A stretch of 64,000 nt of DNA from Butyrivibrio sp. INlla18 (GTDB lineage Bacteria; Bacillota; Clostridia; Lachnospirales; Lachnospiraceae). The translations under genes were made by a program, and so were the position numbers. Below the pieces are notes generated by a model. That model searched no databases. It was not told the origin of the DNA and saw nothing but the letters and a program-made list of their open reading frames with translations. Numbering within the stretch: position 1 is the first letter of the stretch; every line of letters starts with the position of its first letter. Shown here in pieces: positions 17,917 through 28,022 of the stretch. The stretch is from assembly GCF_900103635.1 (NCBI RefSeq), contig NZ_FMXK01000003.1:236660-300659 (forward strand), given 5' to 3'.

Positions 17917-19340
17917 GTTACACAGCAGATTGGGAATCATTATCAAAGTACACTGTACCACAGTGGTACTCATCATCAAGATTTGGAATCTTTATTCATT
18001 TCGGAATCTATAGCGTTCCAGCATTTGGAAACGAGTGGTATTCCAGAAATATGTATATCAAGGATTCAAAAGAGTACGAGCACCATATCAAGACATATGG
18101 ACCGCACAAGGATTTTGGATACAAGGATTTTATCCCTATGTTCAAGGCAGAGAAATTCAATGCTGACGAGTGGATAGATCTTTTTGTTAAAGCTGGAGCA
18201 AAATATGTAGTGCCTGTAGCAGAGCACCATGACGGCTTCCAGATGTATAAGAGTAAGCTTTCTAAGTGGAATGCTTATGAGATGGGACCAAAGGTGGATT
18301 ACCTTGGAGAGCTCAAAAAGAGCGCTGAGAAGAGAGGTATGCACTTTGGTGCTTCTTCACACAGGATCGAGCACTGGTTCTTTATGAGCAAAGGCCGCGA
18401 ATTTGAGAGCGATATCAACGACAGCATGACTAAGGATAGCCTCTACTATCCAGCTATGAAGGAGCCTGAAGATCACTATGATCTTTACGCTGAGCCAACA
18501 CCTACAGCTGAGTTCATGCAGGACTGGCTTGATAGAACAAAGGAGATCATTGATCAGTATCATCCTGAGGTTCTTTACTTTGACTGGTGGATCCAGGAAG
18601 CTTGCCTTAAGCCATATCTTAGAGAGATGGCAGCGTATTACTACAATGAGATGGAGAAGATCGGCAAGGTTGGTGTTATCAACTACAAGCACGATGCATT
18701 CCCATTTGGTGTTGCTGTACCTGACGTTGAGAGAGGTCAGCTTGCAACTGCTCAGCCATTTGTATGGCAGACAGATACTGCTATCGGCAGAAGATCATGG
18801 TGCTACATTGAAGACAACGATTACAAGGGACCAGAGGAGATCATCTGCAACCTTTGCGACGCTGTAGCCAAGAACGGTAATATGCTTCTTAACGTTGGAC
18901 CTAAATCTGATGGAACAATTTCAGAAGAAGACAAAAAGACTCTTCTTGGAATTGGTGAGTGGCTTTCAAAGAACGGCGATGCTATCTATGAGAGTAAGCC
19001 ATTTAGATTTGCTGAAGAGGGACCTACAAAGGCAGCAGGCGGACAGTTCACTGACAAGAAAAAGATCGAGTATACACCAGAAGACTTTAGATTTACAGTG
19101 GCTAAGGGAAATCTCTATGTTACAGCACTTAAGTGCTCAGACAGTGGAGAATATGTTGTAAGATCTCTTGGAATTGAAAAAGAAGCCGCTAGTTCAAACG
19201 GCTTCTCAGGAATTATCAAGAATATTAGTGTACTGGCTGATGGCTCATCAGTAGCTTTCGAAAGAAAGGAAGATGGCCTTCATATGAAGACTGACTTTAG
19301 AAGTGATATGCCAGTAGTATTCAAGCTTGAAATGCTTTAA
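17913..19340 (+). CDS. Alpha-L-fucosidase, glycoside hydrolase family 29
   Basis: 475-residue GH29 enzyme that releases L-fucose from glycans with retention. The conserved opening WYSSSRFGIFIHFGIYSVPA, the AEHHDGF motif (His105-His106-Asp-Gly) and the nucleophile region EVLYFDWW (Asp224) are present; the GNMLLNVGPKSDG block near 330 is also typical. The C-terminal part is a short beta domain. No signal peptide, so fucose is removed in the cytosol from an imported glycan. It is the last gene of the five-gene operon, overlapping the esterase by four bases. There is no terminator before the convergent 56-residue gene three bases downstream. Confidence 0.93.
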   Translation: MSYTADWESLSKYTVPQWYSSSRFGIFIHFGIYSVPAFGNEWYSRNMYIKDSKEYEHHIKTYGPHKDFGYKDFIPMFKAEKFNADEWIDLFVKAGAKYVVPVAEHHDGFQMYKSKLSKWNAYEMGPKVDYLGELKKSAEKRGMHFGASSHRIEHWFFMSKGREFESDINDSMTKDSLYYPAMKEPEDHYDLYAEPTPTAEFMQDWLDRTKEIIDQYHPEVLYFDWWIQEACLKPYLREMAAYYYNEMEKIGKVGVINYKHDAFPFGVAVPDVERGQLATAQPFVWQTDTAIGRRSWCYIEDNDYKGPEEIICNLCDAVAKNGNMLLNVGPKSDGTISEEDKKTLLGIGEWLSKNGDAIYESKPFRFAEEGPTKAAGGQFTDKKKIEYTPEDFRFTVAKGNLYVTALKCSDSGEYVVRSLGIEKEAASSNGFSGIIKNISVLADGSSVAFERKEDGLHMKTDFRSDMPVVFKLEML

Positions 19341-19343
19341 TAC

Positions 19344-19514
19344 TTAATCTACAAAACAGGCTTCGATCTGCGCTTCGTAGTCTTCACGAAGGAACTCTGG
19401 AATATCATATTCATCAAGAGCTTCCTGAACAGACCAATGCTCATTAGCCATGGAACGAAGAATGCTGCGGATGATTCGTAGATCTGAAGCCTCCAAAGTT
19501 GCAACACTGTTCAT
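19344..19514 (-). CDS. Small uncharacterised acidic protein, 56 residues
   Basis: I do not recognise this gene. The frame from ATG 19514 has GAGGAGG eight bases upstream and encodes an acidic helical protein containing ASDLRIIRSILRSMANE and WSVQEALDEYDIP. The longer open frame upstream (to 19739) overlaps the next gene's promoter and lacks a ribosome site. It is convergent with the fucosidase with a three-base gap. The WSVQEALDEYDIPE segment resembles a small helical DNA- or protein-binding unit, but no function is claimed. An 18-bp palindrome covers its likely -10 box. Confidence 0.7.
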   Translation of the reverse strand: MNSVATLEASDLRIIRSILRSMANEHWSVQEALDEYDIPEFLREDYEAQIEACFVD

Positions 19515-19554
19515 ATACACACCCTCCTCAATACTAAATACAGATAATTCTTTA

Positions 19555-19572
19555 ACTACAATATATTGTAGT
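19555..19572. promoter_or_regulatory. 18-bp perfect palindrome in a divergent promoter region
   Basis: ACTACAATATATTGTAGT is identical on both strands. On the minus strand, TACAAT inside it lies 16 bases from TTGTAT, a plausible promoter for the 56-residue gene. On the plus strand a TTGACA at 19596-19601 may serve the gene at 19654. A dimeric repressor could bind here. Confidence 0.5.
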
Positions 19573-19653
19573 ATAAAAAAATATTGATACAAGTATTGAC
19601 ATTTTAGAGTGAATTGTTTTTGTAAATTATGCACAGAAAACGAGGGGTATTCT

Positions 19654-20796
19654 ATGCAGATGCTTGTAGTAGCAATTGTGCTTTCTATTTGCGGACTTTT
19701 ATCATCTTTTATATTGATCGGTATATTTCCATCGATCATATCTTTTGCACTGAGTATTTATTGCCTTTCAAAGGAAAAGACTATAAATACAGTCAGAGCT
19801 CTTTTGATGTCCCTTGTGGGCATCTTAGTTCCAATAATAATGTATCTAAATACTTTTGGCCTTCACCTTCCATATGACAAGGGTGAAGGCTATGGAGCTT
19901 TCAAGCAGATCCTCTATGACAACTATAGCAATTTCGGTTTCGATATGTCTTTTATGGTAAAAGACTATAAGACTATAGATGAGCAGGTGGCGGTAACTGC
20001 AGCTACATCTAATGATGGAATCTATTATGTAAGTGACGGCGTAGTTCAGGATGAACCTGGGTATAACGAGATCGTAACTACAGAAGCTGATAGTAGCGAG
20101 TCTTCTCTTGATAACAGTAAATACCCTGAATCAATATTCGAGAGCTTTGAAGATATAGAAAAAGAATATGAAACTACTGCAAAAAGTACAGAGATAGGAG
20201 CTTCTGACGATGATATGCCATCTTACGGTGGTCTTCCAGTGGGAACTCTTATCGTGGCTCAGTACTTTAGAGAAGATGATCACAACTGCAATCCAGTGCT
20301 GGTCCTTCAAAATAAGACAGGGGACCTTTGCAGATACGAGTGCATATTTACAGCTCGTGACAAAGACGGTAACGAAATTGCTACTTCAGAACGAACTTCA
20401 GAGGTAGTACCTGACGGAGCCAAGTTCGTAATAGAAGGTCGCTTTGACAAATCAGAACTTGGCGGCATCTTACCTTCAATGTACGAATTTACCATCAGCA
20501 AGCGAACCCCTTACGAAAAGGATGTAACCGAAGATGTTTACGTCTACACCAAAATTGATGGTAATTCCGTCATCCTTGCAGCGGAAAACCCAACTTCCCT
20601 CAAAGTTAAAGTTGATGCCTACGTCCTTTTCTTTGACGGAGACGAACTAGTTGATTGCATCTGGCTCATCCCCAGCAACAAAGACGAAGTATGCATCACC
20701 CCTGGTTCCATAGGCACCATAAAAGGAGATGCCTACTATCGTTTCGACCGCATCGAAACTTATTACACCGCCTACGAAGCCGTCGAAACCCGTTAA
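19654..20796 (+). CDS. Membrane-anchored protein with extracytoplasmic FxLYD-like domain
   Basis: 380 residues from ATG 19654 (GAGGGG six bases upstream; the upstream frame start at 19609 has no ribosome site). Two hydrophobic segments (about 3-45) and a third (about 48-68) are followed by an acidic, low-complexity linker (about 120-190, rich in S, E and D) and a C-terminal beta domain (about 190-380) with the alternating pattern of FxLYD-type domains. The beta domain is probably outside the membrane. Function unknown. Codon choice shifts over the last 250 bases towards C-ending codons (for example GCC, ACC, CCC, TAC), unlike its neighbours. Confidence 0.65.
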   Translation: MQMLVVAIVLSICGLLSSFILIGIFPSIISFALSIYCLSKEKTINTVRALLMSLVGILVPIIMYLNTFGLHLPYDKGEGYGAFKQILYDNYSNFGFDMSFMVKDYKTIDEQVAVTAATSNDGIYYVSDGVVQDEPGYNEIVTTEADSSESSLDNSKYPESIFESFEDIEKEYETTAKSTEIGASDDDMPSYGGLPVGTLIVAQYFREDDHNCNPVLVLQNKTGDLCRYECIFTARDKDGNEIATSERTSEVVPDGAKFVIEGRFDKSELGGILPSMYEFTISKRTPYEKDVTEDVYVYTKIDGNSVILAAENPTSLKVKVDAYVLFFDGDELVDCIWLIPSNKDEVCITPGSIGTIKGDAYYRFDRIETYYTAYEAVETR

Positions 20797-20841
20797 TAAT
20801 AAAGGGGTAAAAAGACGTGGATTTATGGTGTGAAAAGGGGG

Positions 20842-20847
20842 TATAAT
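20842..20847 (+). promoter_or_regulatory. -10 box of the 99-residue gene
   Basis: Perfect TATAAT 36 bases upstream of the start codon; no convincing -35 box. A G-rich stretch precedes it. Confidence 0.4.
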
Positions 20848-20882
20848 GAGAGGGAGAGATGGTAGTTTTTTAGGAGGGTGCT

Positions 20883-21182
20883 ATGACGATAGGTAGAGAG
20901 GACCTTATACATTCACTTGCTAAATCTATGGGAGTTGGGGAAGCGCAGAAGTCTAAGTATACTTCTGGCAAATATAATGTGGACAGTGGTACTATTTTTA
21001 CCAATGGTCATGTTATTACTAGAGTAACTATTGATCAGGCCAAGCAGTACTTTACAACTCAGTATAGAAAGCTTGCAAGCAAGGATGATGAAGGTGCGAG
21101 AGATATGGCTGCCCTTTATGAAGTTGCTATGGAAGCCATTAATATGATGGTGGAAAGTGGAGTGAAGCCTGACGGACAGTAA
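20883..21182 (+). CDS. Uncharacterised small protein, 99 residues
   Basis: Not recognised. Start ATG 20883 has AGGAGG five bases upstream. The soluble protein is mostly helical: an N-terminal helix (REDLIHSLAKSMG), a short strand region (DSGTIFTNGHVITRV) and a C-terminal helix (ARDMAALYEVAMEAINMMVE). Its own promoter-like box and terminator mark it as a single-gene unit. No motif points to a reaction. It is likely a lineage-restricted protein of Lachnospiraceae, but that is a guess. Confidence 0.65.
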   Translation: MTIGREDLIHSLAKSMGVGEAQKSKYTSGKYNVDSGTIFTNGHVITRVTIDQAKQYFTTQYRKLASKDDEGARDMAALYEVAMEAINMMVESGVKPDGQ

Positions 21183-21250
21183 GTTACGTAAGCTTAAAAA
21201 AAGCATCCTAAAAAATATTTAGCACAATTTAATTTTATGCATTGATTTCT

Positions 21251-21299
21251 TCTGCGGATAGGTATACACTTTTGCTATAACGATCCGCAGATTTTTTTT
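21251..21299 (+). terminator. Terminator 27 bases upstream of the esterase start
   Basis: Nine-bp stem TCTGCGGAT/ATCCGCAGA around a 23-base loop that holds TATACA and TGCTATAAC, then eight T. It ends the 99-residue gene. As the esterase starts 27 bases later, its promoter must lie within or before this hairpin. Confidence 0.75.
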
Positions 21300-21326
21300 G
21301 AAGTGTTTTGAAATGAGGATATGCAT

Positions 21327-23135
21327 ATGGGATTTACGATTAGTGTAATAATAGTATCACTGCTATATTTGGCACTTTTGGAATTATCTAAGAATATGAT
21401 CATTGGCTGGTGCCTTGCTCTTATTGGAATAGTGCTTATGTTTGTTTGCAGAGCATATTTTATGAAAAAGGACAAATATGACAAAAAGCGCATGGCCTTA
21501 ATGTGGGTTATTTTTATTTCTTATCTAATGATCAACTATTTATTTACAGGACCTGAGGAAAAGAGGGTTCCGGCTGTTGATAATAAGAATCCTGATGTGA
21601 CAGAAGTTGTTCATGTAGCATCTGGAGACATTACAGGAGTTTACAATGAAGATCATTCAGTAAGAGTGTTTGCTGGAATCCCTTATGCCGAAGCTCCTGT
21701 TGGAGAGCTTAGGTTTAGAGAGCCTGTAACAAAAAAGCCCTGGGATGGAGTTTTAGCCTGTGACAGCTTTGGACCAATGGCGATGCAGCCAAGAAATGCC
21801 GTTATTTACGATTCTTTATCCACGATCATTGGTTATCATGATTATAAAGTTAGATTTGGTGATGAGTATGTAGAACCTATGAGTGAAGACTGTCTGTATC
21901 TTAATGTTTACGCACCTGAGAAAGGTGATGAACTTAAGCCGGTAGTATTCTATATCCACGGAGGTTCATTAAATACAGGCCAGTCTTACTATACAGAATA
22001 CAGAGGCGAGACCTTTGCAAAAGAGGGTGTGATATTTGTTAACTTTGCATATCGCCTAGGACCATTTGGATATTACGCAGCTGATGACTTAAAGGCTGAA
22101 TCAGAAAATGGAACAACTGGTAACTACGGACTTCTTGATCAGATAGCAGCTCTTAAGTGGGTTTACGACAATATCGAAGCCTTTGGCGGTGACAAAAACA
22201 AGATCACTATAGCTGGAGAGTCAGCAGGCTCATCAAGTGTTAACGCTCTTTGTGTATCACCATTAACTGAAGGTTTATTTAGATATGCTATTGCTGAGTC
22301 AAGTTCTATCCTGGCTAAAAAGCCTTTTCACACCTTTAGAACCTATGAAGAGGCCATAGAACAGGGAGATATCCTTAGAAAAGAGCTTGGGGTAGCTTCA
22401 TCAGCTGAGCTTAGAAGCATAAGCGCTGACAAGCTCCTTAGTACATCTTCCAAGAACACAGCAATGACAATCGATGGCTATGCAATAAACGAGATGCCTT
22501 ATCTTACCTATGAGAAGGGTAATAATCACGAGAAAGCTCTTTTACATGGTTTTAATGCAAAAGAAGCTGATGTGTTCATGCTAAATATCAAAGCTACCAG
22601 AGATAACTACGAGGAACTCATAGCAGAAGAGATTGGAGATTATGCAAAGGAAATGGCGGAGGTTGTGCCATGGAATCTGCCTCCAAGGGATGACCATATC
22701 GCAATTGATGCTCTTGGTGAAGCCAAGGGAGCACTTAATACCGTTTATAGTGCACTATGGTTTAGTTATTCTCATCATGTATGGAATAGATATGAAGTAA
22801 CTCTTGGAATTCCAAGCTATGAATATTACTTCACTAAGAGAAATGGCAGTCTTACCAACTATCACGCAGGAGAACTACCCTATGCCTACGGTAATCTATA
22901 TAGACACCCAGGTCTATATGACGAAGACGACTACAAGCTTTCAGAAATGATGGTGGGGTACTGGACTAATTTTGCCAAAACAGGAGATCCAAATGGAGAA
23001 GGGCTTCCTACCTGGGAGATGAGAACTGCTATCCAGACTAAGGTTTTAGAGCTTGGAGATACAGTTCAGATGGTTGATGATCCAAATGAAAAGATCTATG
23101 AAGTGATAGATAAGTATCAATCAAACGAAAACTAA
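21327..23135 (+). CDS. Membrane-anchored type-B carboxylesterase
   Basis: 602-residue carboxylesterase. The first 75 residues carry three hydrophobic segments, so the catalytic part is anchored at the membrane. The type-B fold follows from VFAGIPYAEAPVGELRF; the oxyanion motif is YIHGGS, the nucleophile elbow GESAGSSSV (Ser299), and the acidic and His residues lie in the C-terminal third (HAGELPYAYGN region). The start is set at ATG 21327 (GAGG eight bases upstream); ATG 21321 is too close to the ribosome site. The enzyme probably hydrolyses esters outside or at the membrane, such as feruloyl or acetyl esters, but the substrate is not known. Monocistronic. Confidence 0.82.
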   Translation: MGFTISVIIVSLLYLALLELSKNMIIGWCLALIGIVLMFVCRAYFMKKDKYDKKRMALMWVIFISYLMINYLFTGPEEKRVPAVDNKNPDVTEVVHVASGDITGVYNEDHSVRVFAGIPYAEAPVGELRFREPVTKKPWDGVLACDSFGPMAMQPRNAVIYDSLSTIIGYHDYKVRFGDEYVEPMSEDCLYLNVYAPEKGDELKPVVFYIHGGSLNTGQSYYTEYRGETFAKEGVIFVNFAYRLGPFGYYAADDLKAESENGTTGNYGLLDQIAALKWVYDNIEAFGGDKNKITIAGESAGSSSVNALCVSPLTEGLFRYAIAESSSILAKKPFHTFRTYEEAIEQGDILRKELGVASSAELRSISADKLLSTSSKNTAMTIDGYAINEMPYLTYEKGNNHEKALLHGFNAKEADVFMLNIKATRDNYEELIAEEIGDYAKEMAEVVPWNLPPRDDHIAIDALGEAKGALNTVYSALWFSYSHHVWNRYEVTLGIPSYEYYFTKRNGSLTNYHAGELPYAYGNLYRHPGLYDEDDYKLSEMMVGYWTNFAKTGDPNGEGLPTWEMRTAIQTKVLELGDTVQMVDDPNEKIYEVIDKYQSNEN

Positions 23136-23183
23136 AATTTCTATATCAGTTTCCAACAAAAAGCATATTAAAATCCTGTGCAC

Positions 23184-23246
23184 AATGCACAAAAATAGAG
23201 TGCTATATTTGTGAAACTATTGTAAAATGCACAAAAAAGCTATATT
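23184..23246. repeat. Duplicated 12-base and 8-base words upstream of glpK
   Basis: AATGCACAAAAA occurs at 23184-23195 and 23226-23237, each followed by GCTATATT (23202-23209 and 23239-23246). The block is duplicated with a period of about 40 bases, just before the hairpin at 23251. Possible operator pair or duplicated promoter. Confidence 0.45.
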
Positions 23247-23250
23247 ATTA

Positions 23251-23285
23251 AAGAGCAAAGAAGATTCTTTTCTTTGCTCTTTTTT
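23251..23285 (+). terminator. Terminator-like hairpin 36 bases upstream of glpK
   Basis: Perfect 12-bp stem AAGAGCAAAGAA/TTCTTTGCTCTT with a seven-base loop, then T run. It is 115 bases after the esterase stop and 36 before the glpK start. It could end the esterase transcript or attenuate glpK. Confidence 0.7.
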
Positions 23286-23309
23286 CTTAAAAGAAACTAG
23301 TTATGGTAA

Positions 23310-24824
<1,515 letters not shown>

Positions 24825-24844
24825 TAAGAAGGTAGGGGATAGAT

Positions 24845-26293
24845 ATGTTAGACGTAATAGTTATAGGAGCGGGGGTATCTGGCTGTGCTGTTGCTAGAGA
24901 ACTTTCCAGATACGATATAAATGTTTGCGTCCTAGAAAAATGTAGTGATGTATGTGAGGGAACGTCCAAGGCAAACTCAGCCATTGTACATGCTGGATTT
25001 GATGCTGCTGAAGGCTCTCTTATGGCTAAGCTAAATGTAGAAGGAAATGAGATGATGGATCAGCTGTCCAAAGATCTTGATATTCCTTTTAAGAGAAATG
25101 GCTCAATGGTCGTATGTGTTCACAAGGAAGAGCTTGATGGACTTAAGGTTTTGTATGAAAGAGGCGTAAAAAACGGAGTTAAAGGCCTTAAGCTTTTGTC
25201 AAAAGAAGAAGCATTAGAGCTTGAGCCAAATCTTTCTGACAATGTGGAAGGAGCTCTTTTAGCTCCAACTGGTGGAATCATCTGCCCATTTGAACTTAAC
25301 ATCGCCATGGCAGAAAATGCCAACGTAAACGGCGTAGAGTTCAGACTCAACACTGAAGTAGAAGATATCAAAAAAGATGCAGATGGAATCTGGCATGTTA
25401 GAGCTAATAATGGCGAGTATAAAGCAAGATACATTGTAAATGCAGCAGGTGTCTATGCTGACAAGATCCACAACATGGTAAGCGCTGACAAGATGCATAT
25501 CATAGAGAGACGAGGCGATTACTGCCTTCTTGATAAAGAGGTTGGAAGCTATGTTTCTCATACAATATTCCCACAGCCAACTAAGTATGGTAAGGGCGTT
25601 TTAGTAACACCTACAGTACACGGTAATCTTCTTGTGGGACCAACAGCTATCGACATAGAAAAAAAGGAAGGAAATAACACAACTCAGGAAGGCCTTGATG
25701 CCGTTATTTCCAAGGCTTCTGAGAATGTCAAAAACCTTCCTATGAGAAATGTCATTACTTCTTTTGCAGGACTTCGTGCTCACCTTGAAAGACACGAGTT
25801 CGTAATAGAAGAAGTTAAGGATGCACCTTGCTTTATTGATGTAGCAGGAATTGAATCACCAGGTCTTTCTGCTTCACCTGCTATCGGCAAGATGGTGGGC
25901 GATATGCTAAAAGAAAAGATGGGCTTAAAAGAAAAGGCTGGCTGGATCAGCACTAGAAAGGGCGTAAAGTCTACAGAAGGCCTTTCTATTGAAGAGATGA
26001 ATGCTCTTATAAAAGAAAATCCTGCATATGGAAACATCATCTGCAGATGCGAGATGGTTACTGAAGGCGAGATTCTAGATGCTATCCACAGACCACTTGG
26101 TGCCAGAACTCTTGACGGCGTTAAGCGCAGAACAAGAGCTGGAATGGGTAGATGTCAGGCTGGATTTTGCAGTCCTAGAACAATGGAGATTCTTCACAGG
26201 GAGCTTGATCTTCCTTACGAAAAGATCACAAAGAGCGGCGGAAAGTCCAATATCGTGATCGAGAGAACTAAAGGGGAGGAAAGCGAAGCATGA
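24845..26293 (+). CDS. glpA: GlpA-like FAD-dependent glycerol-3-phosphate dehydrogenase subunit
   Basis: 482-residue FAD enzyme of the anaerobic G3P dehydrogenase group. The N-terminal FAD-binding GAGVSGCAVARELSRY and the GTSKANSAIVHAGFDA motif are typical. The C-terminal end has a BFD-like [2Fe-2S] domain with cysteines in CRC and in MGRCQAGFC. It oxidises glycerol-3-phosphate to dihydroxyacetone phosphate and passes electrons on to partner subunits. It follows glpK by 20 bases and overlaps the next gene by four (ATGA). Similar operons are common in Clostridia. Naming as GlpA follows this context; the free-living enzyme could also act on a related hydroxy acid. Confidence 0.88.
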   Translation: MLDVIVIGAGVSGCAVARELSRYDINVCVLEKCSDVCEGTSKANSAIVHAGFDAAEGSLMAKLNVEGNEMMDQLSKDLDIPFKRNGSMVVCVHKEELDGLKVLYERGVKNGVKGLKLLSKEEALELEPNLSDNVEGALLAPTGGIICPFELNIAMAENANVNGVEFRLNTEVEDIKKDADGIWHVRANNGEYKARYIVNAAGVYADKIHNMVSADKMHIIERRGDYCLLDKEVGSYVSHTIFPQPTKYGKGVLVTPTVHGNLLVGPTAIDIEKKEGNNTTQEGLDAVISKASENVKNLPMRNVITSFAGLRAHLERHEFVIEEVKDAPCFIDVAGIESPGLSASPAIGKMVGDMLKEKMGLKEKAGWISTRKGVKSTEGLSIEEMNALIKENPAYGNIICRCEMVTEGEILDAIHRPLGARTLDGVKRRTRAGMGRCQAGFCSPRTMEILHRELDLPYEKITKSGGKSNIVIERTKGEESEA

Positions 26294-27558
26294 AGACATA
26301 CGATATCGTAATAGTAGGCGGTGGTCCTGCTGGACTTGCTGCCGCAGTAGCTGCAAAAGAAGCAGGAAATGACAGTATTTTGATTCTTGAAAGAGACCAC
26401 GAGCTTGGTGGAATCTTAAATCAGTGCATTCACAACGGTTTTGGCCTTCATACCTTCAAAGAAGAGCTTACAGGACCAGAGTATGCATATAGATTTATCA
26501 AGCAGGTTCTTGATCTTGGTATCGAGTACAAGCTTAATACCATGGTTATGGACATTGCTGCAGACAAGACTGTAACAGCTATGAACAGAGAAGATGGAAT
26601 GTTCCAGATTCCTGCCAAAGCAGTTATCCTTGCTATGGGCTGCAGAGAAAGACCTAGAGGAGCTTTGAATATTCCAGGCTATAGACCTGCAGGTATCTTC
26701 TCAGCTGGTACAGCTCAGAGACTTGTAAATATCGAAGGCTACATGCCTGGAAGAGAAGTAGTTATCCTGGGATCAGGTGATATCGGACTTATCATGGCCC
26801 GCAGAATGACACTTGAAGGCGCTAAGGTCAAGGTTGTAGCAGAGCTTATGCCATATTCAGGAGGACTTAAGAGAAATATCGTTCAGTGTCTTGATGACTA
26901 CAAAATTCCACTTAAGCTCTCCCATACAGTAGTTGATATTGAGGGAAAAGAGCATGTGACAGCAGTTACTATTGCTGAAGTTGGCCCAGACAGAAAGCCT
27001 ATTCCTGGAACAGAAGAAAGGTATACCTGCGATACGCTTTTACTTTCCTGCGGACTTATTCCAGAAAACGAGCTATCAAGATCAGCTGGAGTTAAGATGA
27101 GCCCTGTAACATCAGGTCCTATAGTAAATGAATCTCTTGAGACTAATATTCCTGGAGTGTTTGCCTGCGGAAATGTTCTTCATGTTCATGATCTTGTAGA
27201 CTATGTTTCTGAAGAAGCAAAAAGAGCTGGACAGAACGCTGTTAAGTACATAAATAGCGGTTGCAAGGAAGGTTCAAATGAAGAGGTTATCGAAATAGTT
27301 GCTACAGAAGGCGCAAGATATACAGTGCCAAGCACTATCGATCTTGGTAGAATGGATGATCTTTTAACAGTAAGATTTAGAGTTGGTGATGTTTACAAGA
27401 ACTCTTTTGTAAGTGTGTACTTTGATGATGAGAGAGTCTTCCACAATCAAAAGAGGATCATGGCTCCTGGTGAGATGGAACAGATAATCCTTCGAAAGAG
27501 CCAGCTAGAAGAACATGATGGCCTTAAGAAGATTACTGTAAAGATTGAGAAAGAGTGA
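26290..27558 (+). CDS. FAD/NAD-linked oxidoreductase, partner of GlpA-like protein
   Basis: 422-residue pyridine-nucleotide-disulphide-type oxidoreductase with a first FAD site GGGPAGLAAAVAAKEAG and a second dinucleotide site near residue 155 (VVILGSGDIGLIMARR). It lacks the redox-active CxxC pair of thioredoxin reductases; the CGLIPENELSRSAG and ETNIPGVFACGN segments are the FAD-contacting end. The gene overlaps the GlpA-like gene by four bases and precedes the DUF1667 gene by 11. It likely carries electrons from the G3P subunit to NAD or to a membrane acceptor. Family-level assignment is firm; the electron acceptor is not known. Confidence 0.88.
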   Translation: MKTYDIVIVGGGPAGLAAAVAAKEAGNDSILILERDHELGGILNQCIHNGFGLHTFKEELTGPEYAYRFIKQVLDLGIEYKLNTMVMDIAADKTVTAMNREDGMFQIPAKAVILAMGCRERPRGALNIPGYRPAGIFSAGTAQRLVNIEGYMPGREVVILGSGDIGLIMARRMTLEGAKVKVVAELMPYSGGLKRNIVQCLDDYKIPLKLSHTVVDIEGKEHVTAVTIAEVGPDRKPIPGTEERYTCDTLLLSCGLIPENELSRSAGVKMSPVTSGPIVNESLETNIPGVFACGNVLHVHDLVDYVSEEAKRAGQNAVKYINSGCKEGSNEEVIEIVATEGARYTVPSTIDLGRMDDLLTVRFRVGDVYKNSFVSVYFDDERVFHNQKRIMAPGEMEQIILRKSQLEEHDGLKKITVKIEKE

Positions 27559-27569
27559 GGTGGTAAACT

Positions 27570-27935
27570 ATGGAAAAAAGAGAATTAACCTGTATCGGAT
27601 GCCCTATGGGATGCCAGCTCACAGTAACAATGGATGGCGGCGAAGTAACTGAAGTTACAGGAAATACATGCCAAAAGGGTGATATCTACGCAAGAAAAGA
27701 AGTAGTAAATCCTACAAGAATCGTTACAAGTACTATCAGGATAACAGGCGGAGACAAAGAGAGAATATCAGTTAAAACGGCAAGCGATATTCCTAAGGAT
27801 AAGATCTTTGACGTTATGAAGGATATTGACGCTGCAGTTGTTGCTGCACCAGCCCATATTGGAGACGTTCTTGTAAAAAACGTCGCTGGAACAGGTGTTG
27901 ACGTCATCGCCACCAGAAACGTAGAGATTGCCTAA
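27570..27935 (+). CDS. DUF1667 protein, GlpC-like small iron-sulphur subunit candidate
   Basis: 121 residues with an N-terminal cysteine cluster C8-IG-C11-PMG-C15 and a fourth Cys at about residue 34 (NTCQKGD), consistent with an Fe-S or zinc site. This is the DUF1667 family, which recurs directly after the two FAD proteins of glycerol operons in Clostridia. It is the last gene of the operon and has a hairpin after it. The likely role is electron transfer within the glycerol-3-phosphate oxidising complex, inferred from conserved context only. Confidence 0.85.
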   Translation: MEKRELTCIGCPMGCQLTVTMDGGEVTEVTGNTCQKGDIYARKEVVNPTRIVTSTIRITGGDKERISVKTASDIPKDKIFDVMKDIDAAVVAAPAHIGDVLVKNVAGTGVDVIATRNVEIA

Positions 27936-27962
27936 ATATAAATAAAAAAGCATTATTCATAA

Positions 27963-27987
27963 AAATGTCCGCCTAGTGCGGACATTT
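27963..27987 (+). terminator. Hairpin after the glycerol operon
   Basis: Perfect 10-bp stem AAATGTCCGC/GCGGACATTT, CTAGT loop; the following T-rich stretch is weak. Confidence 0.7.
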
Positions 27988-28022
27988 GTCTTTGTGTACA
28001 AATATAAATTCTATGCTTCCAA

